From the NCBI GenBank assembly GCA_964603125.1, contig CAZRUA010000119.1, positions 1 through 10,612 on the forward strand: DNA of 10,612 nucleotides. The letters run 5' to 3'. Below the pieces are notes generated by a model, which made no database searches, had not been told where the DNA came from, and worked only from the letters and a program-made list of their open reading frames with translations. A program made the translations under genes and the position numbers. Position 1 is the first letter of the stretch, and the number at the start of each line of letters is the position of its first letter. Shown here one piece after another: positions 5,005-10,612 of this stretch. This DNA is from CAZRUA01 sp964603125 (GTDB lineage Bacteria; Bacteroidota; Bacteroidia; B-17B0; Aurantibacillaceae).

Positions 5005-6951
5005 TTAGTTTAACTTTTGTTTAAAATCGTTCTCAATTGTCGTTTGAATGTGCTTTGCAAAGTCATCTATGCTCATTACTCCTATATCGCCAATTCCGTG
5101 TTGCCTTACAGCCACAGTTCCTTCAGCTTCTTCTTTCTCTCCCACAACAAGCATAAATGGAATTTTGGCTACTTCATTATCTCTAATTTTTTTACCAACC
5201 TTCTCATTCCTTTCGTCAACGAGGCCGCGAATATCGGAATTATTTAGCAATTCTAAAACTTTTTTTGCATAATCATTGTATTTTTCACTCACTGGCAAAA
5301 CGGCAACCTGATCTGGAGTTAACCAAAGAGGGAAATTACCTCCGCAATGCTCAATTAAAACGGCTATAAAGCGCTCTAATGAACCAAATGGTGCACGGTG
5401 AATCATTACCGGGCGGTGTTTTAAGTTATCGCTACCTACGTATTCTAACTCAAAACGCTCAGGTAAGTTATAATCTACCTGAATTGTACCCAATTGCCAC
5501 TTTCTGCCTAGGGCATCTTTCACCATAAAGTCTAATTTAGGACCGTAAAAGGCAGCTTCGCCATATTCTACAACCGTTTTTAGTCCTTTTTCGGCTGCCG
5601 ATTCAATAATAGCAGCTTCAGCTAGGTTCCAATTTTCTTCTGTTCCAATGTATTTTGCACGGTCAACTTTATCACGTAATGAAATTTGAGCAGTATAATC
5701 TTTAAAATCCAATGCGTTTAATACATAAAGCACCAAATCAATTACTTTACAAAACTCTTCTTTTACTTGGTCAGGACGGCAAAATAAATGTGCATCATCT
5801 TGAGTAAAGCCACGTACACGAGTTAAACCATGTAATTCGCCATGTTGTTCGTAACGGTAAACAGTTCCAAACTCGGCATAGCGTATTGGCAATTCTTTGT
5901 AAGAATGTGGCGACGATTTATAAATTTCGCAGTGGTGAGGGCAATTCATTGGTTTTAAGAAAAACTCTTCCCCTTCATGCGGTGTTCGAATAGGTTGGAA
6001 AGAATCCGCGCCGTATTTTTCGTAATGTCCCGAACAAACGTATAAATCTTTTAAAGCAATATGCGGCGTAACCACTGGTAAATAACCAGCTTTGGTTTGC
6101 GCATTACGCATAAATTGTTCAAGCTTGTAACGTAATGCTGTTCCTTTAGGTAACCATAATGGTAAACCCATACCTACTTTTTCGCTAAAAGTAAATAAAG
6201 CCATTTCTTTGCCTAAACGGCGGTGATCGCGCTTTTTAGCTTCTTCTAATAAAATTAAATATTCTTTTAATTCTTTTTCCTTAGGGAAAGTAATACCGTA
6301 AACACGTGTTAATTGTTTGTTTTTTTCGTCACCTCTCCAGTATGCACCAGCCACACGTAAAAGCTTTACTGCCTTTATAAATCCAGTGTTTGGGATATGT
6401 GGTCCGCGGCATAAATCGGTAAAATCTCCTTGGGTATAAAAAGTAATTTTACCATCTTCTAAACCTTCTAATAATTCAAGTTTATAAGGATCGTTTTTCT
6501 CGGTAAAATATTTAATCGCGTCAGCTTTACTAATTTCTTTACGTTCGAAAATGCTGTTTTTACGAGCAAGTTCAAGCATTTTAGCTTCAACTTTTTCAAC
6601 ATCATCAATCGAAAATGTTTTGTCGCCAAAATCAATATCGTAGTAAAAACCATTTTCAACTGCAGGCCCAATTGCAAATTTAGAACCTGGGTAAAGCGCT
6701 TCCATAGCCTCAGCCATTAAGTGAGCAGATGAATGCCACATGGTAGCTTTTCCATCTTCATCGTTCCAGGTTAATAAACTAAGCGTTGAGTCTTGGTTGA
6801 TTGGAAGATTTGCATCTACAACAATTCCGTTAACTTTTGCTGATAATACATTGCGGGCAAGGCCTTCGCTAATGCTCAATGCTACTTGCATTGAAGTGGT
6901 TCCCTTTTCGTATTCACGAACCGAACCATCGGGTAGTGTAATTTTAATCAT
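5005..6951 (-). CDS. thrS: Threonyl-tRNA synthetase
   Basis: This cytoplasmic class II synthetase of 648 residues (a normal full length) charges tRNA-Thr with threonine. The order is a TGS domain (1-62), an editing domain with His73-x3-His77 and Cys181/His185 (removing mis-attached serine), the catalytic core, and an anticodon-binding domain (about 545-640). In the core I see the zinc/threonine ligands Cys337 (MNCPHH), His388 (DDAHLF) and His518 (MIHRAP), motif 2 Arg366 (TVYRYEQ) and motif 3 Arg527 (GSLERF). All key residues are present. The ATG at 6951 begins the conserved MIKITLPDG. It is the first gene of the operon with infC, rpmI and rplT. Its stop codon lies 15 bases before the infC start. 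Its leader holds two mutually exclusive small hairpins. Confidence 0.98.
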   Translation of the reverse strand: MIKITLPDGSVREYEKGTTSMQVALSISEGLARNVLSAKVNGIVVDANLPINQDSTLSLLTWNDEDGKATMWHSSAHLMAEAMEALYPGSKFAIGPAVENGFYYDIDFGDKTFSIDDVEKVEAKMLELARKNSIFERKEISKADAIKYFTEKNDPYKLELLEGLEDGKITFYTQGDFTDLCRGPHIPNTGFIKAVKLLRVAGAYWRGDEKNKQLTRVYGITFPKEKELKEYLILLEEAKKRDHRRLGKEMALFTFSEKVGMGLPLWLPKGTALRYKLEQFMRNAQTKAGYLPVVTPHIALKDLYVCSGHYEKYGADSFQPIRTPHEGEEFFLKPMNCPHHCEIYKSSPHSYKELPIRYAEFGTVYRYEQHGELHGLTRVRGFTQDDAHLFCRPDQVKEEFCKVIDLVLYVLNALDFKDYTAQISLRDKVDRAKYIGTEENWNLAEAAIIESAAEKGLKTVVEYGEAAFYGPKLDFMVKDALGRKWQLGTIQVDYNLPERFELEYVGSDNLKHRPVMIHRAPFGSLERFIAVLIEHCGGNFPLWLTPDQVAVLPVSEKYNDYAKKVLELLNNSDIRGLVDERNEKVGKKIRDNEVAKIPFMLVVGEKEEAEGTVAVRQHGIGDIGVMSIDDFAKHIQTTIENDFKQKLN

Positions 6952-6958
6952 AATTTAG

Positions 6959-6981
6959 CTTGCTTACAAACGCAAGTTTGT
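6959..6981 (-). promoter_or_regulatory. Alternative hairpins in the thrS leader
   Basis: On the minus strand ACAAAC-TTGC-GTTTGT (6981-6966) forms a 6-bp hairpin with a four-base loop. The loop bases plus the neighbouring C (CTTGC, 6976-6972) can instead pair with GCAAG (6963-6959), just seven bases before the thrS ATG. The two folds cannot coexist. A regulatory role is inferred only. Confidence 0.35.
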
Positions 6982-6998
6982 TTTTGGTTTAAGGACGA

Positions 6999-7006
6999 CG
7001 AAGATA
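6999..7006 (-). promoter_or_regulatory. Possible -7 element of the thrS operon
   Basis: TATCTTCG on the minus strand matches TAnnTTTG at seven of eight positions and would start the transcript near 6992, giving a leader of about 41 bases that includes the hairpins. I see no TTTG at the right distance upstream, so the call is weak. Confidence 0.35.
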
Positions 7007-7049
7007 ACGAAATTTTGGGAATATTACTTGGAATTGGTAAATTTATGGT

Positions 7050-7754
7050 ATGAAGTTTTACTTGATACTATTTTTGTTTTTTAATCATTTTTCATTTTCA
7101 CAAAAAGACAGTGTTGAGCCTATTTTGTATGGATTCGGTCTTAATGTAGGATACGATTTTTTTAGAATAAACGAGAGTCATGGAATGGAACGAAGGAGGT
7201 ATCCATACGATGGAATTCAAACTTTAGTTTCGAATGGAAAAGGATTTAATTATGGAGGTGTAATTTTTAGAAGAAAGGGAATAAACGAGTTCGCACTAAA
7301 TTATGATTTTAAGAAGTGTAAAAATATGGTAGAATATTACCAAGACCATTCGCCTCATTGGGATACAATTAGCACAAGTGGAAGAACTTTAACAAATATT
7401 GAAACAAATTCATATAGTCTAAATCTAGATTATAAAGTCTATTTGAAGAAGTTTTATTTTTTAGTAGGCGGTGGTTTTTATAAAGCATATAGAACAGAAA
7501 CTGTAGATGTTTATTATGAATCGTATCAAAATAATATTCCAAATGCACCAATAAATATTACTGAAAGGTACACAAGTAGTGAGTCTGTTAGAAAGGGCTT
7601 AGCACCTAGATTGGGCTGCGGATATAGTTTCATTAACAAGAAAATAAATGTTTTTTCAGTTGATTTAGTTTATTGTCCACAACCTAAGTTATCATGGCAG
7701 AGTTGGGGTTTCGGTGTGTCCTACAAATTGTTTGTGAAAAGAAATTCTAAATAA
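7050..7754 (+). CDS. Exported, probably outer-membrane beta-barrel protein, function unknown
   Basis: This 234-residue protein has a Sec signal peptide (hydrophobic 3-15, FSQ at 16-18). The mature part is rich in Gly and aromatics, with alternating stretches typical of outer-membrane strands: YGFGLNVGYDFF (27-38), NSYSLNLDYKVYL (120-132), FYFLVGGGFYKAY (135-147), LGCGYSF (188-194), and a C-terminal SWGFGVSYKLF (218-228). This resembles the porin-like 'outer membrane beta-barrel' families of Bacteroidota, but I recognise no specific family. It is divergent from thrS, whose leader and probable promoter occupy the 98-base gap. ATG at 7050 is preferred because it heads the signal peptide; an ATG at 7045 opens only the two-codon frame ATG-GTA-TGA. 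The next gene, the rRNA methyltransferase, follows after 89 bases. Confidence 0.72.
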   Translation: MKFYLILFLFFNHFSFSQKDSVEPILYGFGLNVGYDFFRINESHGMERRRYPYDGIQTLVSNGKGFNYGGVIFRRKGINEFALNYDFKKCKNMVEYYQDHSPHWDTISTSGRTLTNIETNSYSLNLDYKVYLKKFYFLVGGGFYKAYRTETVDVYYESYQNNIPNAPINITERYTSSESVRKGLAPRLGCGYSFINKKINVFSVDLVYCPQPKLSWQSWGFGVSYKLFVKRNSK

Positions 7755-7815
7755 GTTCGCGTTATAAAGTAAACTAATTACCTAATCAAATTGTTCAACC
7801 AAGCTAAATTAAAGC

Positions 7816-7823
7816 TAATTTCG
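7816..7823 (+). promoter_or_regulatory. Possible -7 element of the rRNA methyltransferase gene
   Basis: TAATTTCG matches TAnnTTTG at seven of eight positions and lies 20 bases before the ATG at 7844, the right place for a short leader. The nearest upstream TTG is 22 bases away, slightly too far. It has the same TTCG ending as the proposed thrS element. Confidence 0.3.
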
Positions 7824-7843
7824 CATATTCTTAAAATTAAAAA

Positions 7844-9055
7844 ATGACCGAAACAATTATAAAGCAAGCGAAACCACATCGCGTGTTATTGCAAGCAATA
7901 GTGGGTGCTTTAACTTCTATTTTTGAAGAAGGTAAATATGCTGATAAAGTAATTGAAAAGGTTTTAAAAGAAAATACGAAGTTTGGTGGCCGCGACAGAC
8001 GATACGTTGCTGATGCTACTTACGGAATTGTTCGTAATTATCGTTTATTGAATCATATAGCTGATAACACGAATGATTACTGGAAAATTTTAGGAAACTA
8101 TATTTTACTTCAAAACAATGAATTACCCGAAATTAGTGAGTTTGATGGTTTAAGCAAAGACGAATTTAATAAAAGAATTGAGGGAATTAAAGAACAAAGT
8201 GTTTTACAATCTTATCCAGATTGGTTGTGGGAATTAGCCGAGGCTGAATTAGGAAAGAATGTTTGGGAAAAGGAAGCAATTGTTTTAAACGAACAAGCTA
8301 AGGTAGTTTTACGCGTTAATACGATTAAAACTAATAAAGAGAAATTACTGAAACAACTAATTGAAGCAGGCATAGAGGTTGAAAATAGTGATGAAATGAA
8401 AGATGCATTGCAGTTAACAAAGCGTCAGAATTTGTTTCAAAATGAATTGTTTAAGAAAGGTTTGTTTGAAATTCAGGATGCTGGTTCGCAATTAATTTCT
8501 GAGTTTTTGCAAGTTAAATCAGGTATGTCGGTTATTGATGCCTGCGCTGGAGCAGGAGGGAAGTCTTTGCATTTAGCTGCAATAATGCGTAATGAAGGAC
8601 GAATCATAGCGATGGATATTACTCAGTGGAAATTGGATGAGTTGAAAAAACGTGCAGAACGTGCTGAGGCAAAAATCATTATTCCTAAATTGATTGATGG
8701 AAATAAAACCATCGAAAATTTATCTCAATCTGCTGACAGGTTGTTGTTAGATGTGCCTTGCAGCGGAACTGGCGTTATTAAAAGAAATCCAGACACGAAG
8801 TGGAAACTGAATAAAGAAAGTTTAGAAGAAACACGTAGTTTACAAAAAACAATTCTAAAGGATTATTCTGAAATGCTAAAAGTTGGTGGCGAAATGGTTT
8901 ATTCTACTTGCAGTATTTTGCCAAGTGAAAATCAAAATCAAGTAGCGGAATTTTTGAAAGCAAATAATAATTTTGAACTAATTACCGATAAAACCATTTT
9001 GCCAAGCGAAGGTTTTGATGGCTTTTATATGGCGCGATTAAAACGTTTATCTTAG
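7844..9055 (+). CDS. rsmB: RsmB/NOP-family rRNA cytosine-C5 methyltransferase
   Basis: This 403-residue, SAM-dependent RNA methyltransferase most likely makes m5C967 of 16S rRNA. The N-terminal part (about 10-75) looks like the NusB-like fold of RsmB (GGRDRRYVADATYGIVRNYRLL region, 48-69), followed by an RNA-binding segment and the Rossmann-fold domain from about 205. Visible motifs are the SAM-binding DACAGAGGKS (232-241), acidic Asp258 (AMDIT), motif IV DVPCSGTG with Cys306, and motif VI STCS with nucleophile Cys356, the two-cysteine signature of m5C RNA methyltransferases. RsmF/other NOP-type specificities cannot be excluded, but the NusB-like N-terminus favours RsmB. The gene stands alone and converges on the minus-strand unit with only three bases between stop codons. 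Confidence 0.88.
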   Translation: MTETIIKQAKPHRVLLQAIVGALTSIFEEGKYADKVIEKVLKENTKFGGRDRRYVADATYGIVRNYRLLNHIADNTNDYWKILGNYILLQNNELPEISEFDGLSKDEFNKRIEGIKEQSVLQSYPDWLWELAEAELGKNVWEKEAIVLNEQAKVVLRVNTIKTNKEKLLKQLIEAGIEVENSDEMKDALQLTKRQNLFQNELFKKGLFEIQDAGSQLISEFLQVKSGMSVIDACAGAGGKSLHLAAIMRNEGRIIAMDITQWKLDELKKRAERAEAKIIIPKLIDGNKTIENLSQSADRLLLDVPCSGTGVIKRNPDTKWKLNKESLEETRSLQKTILKDYSEMLKVGGEMVYSTCSILPSENQNQVAEFLKANNNFELITDKTILPSEGFDGFYMARLKRLS

Positions 9056-9058
9056 TTC

Positions 9059-9634
9059 TTAGCGGTATTTGTCTATTAATTGATTTATTATCTCAAACCC
9101 TTCAGTTGAAATTAATTCGGAATCTTGCTCGCTAATAAGTTTAGTTAAAGTGTATAAGGCATGTGAGCCGTATTCTATTTCAACATAATGTCTTTTTGGT
9201 GTACGAGTTGTTTCATATAAAATAAAGTCCCAGTTTTTTATTAATAATGTTTTAACTGGTATTAAGTTTCCTTCATAGTTAATTGAAACAATTTCCATAG
9301 TGTAAACCGTTTCAGGTAGGTCAAATTTTTCACCTTTTATTGAGTCAAATCGTTTTAGAATGAGCTCTTTAATTTCGTTTGTATTTAAACTTCTAAATTT
9401 TTCTTTTATTCTGTAATAATATCTTTCATCGTTTTTTAATTCAAAGAAATTCAATACGTCATATTCTAAATCTAAAACAATTCCGTTTTTACCAATTTTT
9501 TCAAATTCAGCTAGAAGTGCTTTTACTTTCGTTTTATCACCAGTTTCAAAAGATTCTCTTAATTTGTTTAAATATTCAAAATCACTTTTGCTAAAATAAG
9601 TAGTTGTTTGATTAGTATAAATAATATCTAACAT
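9059..9634 (-). CDS. Hypothetical protein, 191 residues
   Basis: I do not recognise this family. The protein has no signal peptide or membrane segment and looks cytoplasmic. It is rich in Lys, Glu, Asp, Ile and Leu. Residues about 15-50 and 75-100 are probably helical (KSDFEYLNKLRESFETGDKT; NTNEIKELILKRF). Residues 110-155 look like beta strands (VYTMEIVSINYEGNLIP, NWDFILYETT, HYVEIEYGS). It starts two bases after the stop of the membrane-protein gene, so the two are almost certainly co-transcribed with the histidine kinase upstream. Base composition matches its neighbours. Its role may relate to the kinase or membrane protein, but only position supports that. Confidence 0.7.
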   Translation of the reverse strand: MLDIIYTNQTTTYFSKSDFEYLNKLRESFETGDKTKVKALLAEFEKIGKNGIVLDLEYDVLNFFELKNDERYYYRIKEKFRSLNTNEIKELILKRFDSIKGEKFDLPETVYTMEIVSINYEGNLIPVKTLLIKNWDFILYETTRTPKRHYVEIEYGSHALYTLTKLISEQDSELISTEGFEIINQLIDKYR

Positions 9635-9636
9635 TC

Positions 9637-10188
9637 TTAAGCTATTGTAATTGGTTTATTGATAATTTTAGCTAAAGCTTGCGCAAAATCAGCACCATTG
9701 CTAGCGTTCATAAAATCAATTAATATTATTTGTTCTTTTGTGTTTTTAATTAAAGAGATACGTTTTCCGTGGGGTAAAGTTCTGCCATATGTTCTAATAC
9801 TTGTTTCAATAGCTTGAATATCGATAAAATGAAGCGACTGTTGTTTAAAATTAAAATACTTTGAAGCAGTTTTAGAGCTTGGTACAATGTCAATTTTTTG
9901 TTGCACTGTATCAATTTCAATATCATTAACACCTTTTAAATGAATGTACATAAAATAGATATAAGTGCCAATCCAAAGTAAGGTAATGAGAATACTTTGT
10001 ATATTGAAGTAAAATAGAAGTAAAATTGTTGGCAAGCCAATAACAATATAAAACACGATTTCCATTTCACGCTTACTTACTCTAACAGGCTTTAATGTAA
10101 TTTTATCTTTACTTAAAATAATTTCGCAATCGCTAGGAACACGACGGTTATTAATATCGTTTAGTAATTTTAAGTGTTCAATATTCAT
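9637..10188 (-). CDS. Two-helix membrane protein of unknown function
   Basis: In this 183-residue protein a short cytoplasmic N-terminus (1-40, with basic VRVSKREME) is followed by two closely spaced transmembrane helices (about 43-61 and 64-84). This hairpin should leave both ends inside. The C-terminal domain (about 88-183) alternates strands (DIEIDTVQQKIDIV, LHFIDIQAIETSI, RISLIKNTKEQIILIDF) and ends in a helix (GADFAQALAKII). That pattern resembles bacterial PH-like domains on small membrane proteins, a structural guess. It starts eight bases after the kinase stop and ends two bases before the next gene, so it is the middle gene of a minus-strand unit. Confidence 0.75.
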   Translation of the reverse strand: MNIEHLKLLNDINNRRVPSDCEIILSKDKITLKPVRVSKREMEIVFYIVIGLPTILLLFYFNIQSILITLLWIGTYIYFMYIHLKGVNDIEIDTVQQKIDIVPSSKTASKYFNFKQQSLHFIDIQAIETSIRTYGRTLPHGKRISLIKNTKEQIILIDFMNASNGADFAQALAKIINKPITIA

Positions 10189-10196
10189 TTATACAG

Positions 10197-10612
10197 CTAA
10201 TTAACTAAATTTTCTCTAAATGAAAATTCAATTGTTGTACCTTTTGATTGAATTATTTTAACTTTCGAGTCAATTTGTTCGGCCAATAAATGTATTAGTT
10301 GCATTCCAAAATTATCTGTGCTATCAATGTCGATAGACTTTGAAATTCCAACTCCATTATCTGATATACTTAAAACATTCTTTTTTACTTTGATTAGTAT
10401 CGTTCCATTTTCTTTTTTGAAAGCGTATTTAAACGAATTACTAAATACTTCGTTCAATATTAATCCAATGGGAATCATGCGTTCAATTTCAATCATTAAA
10501 TTTTCTGGTAGATTTAATTTTAGTTTAATAGACTGTTTAGAATAACTTTCTTGCAGTTTTTCAAACAAGGATTGAATATATTTTGAAAGATTTATCTCAC
10601 TTAAATCCGAAT
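10197..10612 (-). CDS. Sensor histidine kinase, HisKA_2 type, C-terminal part (5' end outside window)
   Basis: The frame is open to the right edge, so the start lies outside; a TTG at 10568 could be read as a start but is internal. At the edge, DLSEINLSKYIQSL and the following LQESY are typical of the segment after the phospho-accepting helix in HisKA_2/HWE kinases. The ATP-binding domain is nearly complete. It has an N box LILNEVFSNSFKYAF (10463-10419), a G1 box DNGVG (10361-10347), a short G2 region NFGMQLIHLLAEQI, and a final G-T-T-I-E-F strand. The conserved His and any sensor domain are off the edge. No response regulator lies downstream; the next two genes encode a membrane protein and an unknown cytoplasmic protein. 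Confidence 0.88.
   Translation of the reverse strand, partial: SDLSEINLSKYIQSLFEKLQESYSKQSIKLKLNLPENLMIEIERMIPIGLILNEVFSNSFKYAFKKENGTILIKVKKNVLSISDNGVGISKSIDIDSTDNFGMQLIHLLAEQIDSKVKIIQSKGTTIEFSFRENLVN

Noticed and set aside
5017..5272. Plus-strand open frames inside thrS (also at 6740-6958) and minus-strand frames inside other genes
   Set aside because: They are shadows of well-conserved genes, without leaders or recognisable protein features.

Overview
The window is AT-rich DNA (roughly two thirds A+T by eye) from a member of the Bacteroidota. Three things point there: A-rich leaders with almost no Shine-Dalgarno sequences, matches to the TAnnTTTG / TTTG Bacteroidota promoter, and secreted proteins with signal peptides ending in FSQ. 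The order thrS-infC-rpmI-rplT is conserved across bacteria and does not fix the genus.

Layout. (1) Bases 1-921 (minus, running off the left edge) encode a di-haem DUF1111-family lipoprotein. It is transcribed away from a DtxR/MntR-type metal-dependent repressor (1000-1656, plus). A GGTTAGCC-centred palindrome lies in the 78-base gap, suggesting a metal-controlled divergent pair. (2) A secreted MORN-like repeat protein of unknown role (1772-2578, plus) ends in an abnormally G-rich tail. (3) A two-gene minus-strand unit, a 70-residue zinc-ribbon protein overlapping an HNH endonuclease (3575-2624), has a near-consensus promoter whose -33 element lies in the T-tract of the neighbouring operon's terminator. 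(4) The translation operon thrS-infC-rpmI-rplT (6951-3689, minus) ends at a strong terminator. infC has an ATT start behind the only strong Shine-Dalgarno I saw, and the rpmI-rplT gap holds a foldable RNA that could be an L20 operator. (5) A secreted or outer-membrane protein of unknown function (7050-7754, plus) diverges from thrS. (6) An RsmB-like rRNA cytosine methyltransferase (7844-9055, plus) converges with only 3 bases between stops on (7) a minus-strand unit. That unit is the C-terminal half of a HisKA_2-type histidine kinase (cut by the right edge), a two-helix membrane protein, and a 191-residue protein I cannot place.

Most of the window is ordinary core genome. I see no CRISPR array, insertion sequence, tRNA or rRNA, and no clearly new multi-gene system. 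The observations most worth checking are the putative rplT leader RNA, the infC start, the metalloregulator operator beside the di-haem gene, and the overlapping zinc-ribbon/HNH pair. Once the left-edge partial gene is included, no stretch longer than 300 bases lacks a gene; the longest gap is 1657-1771.
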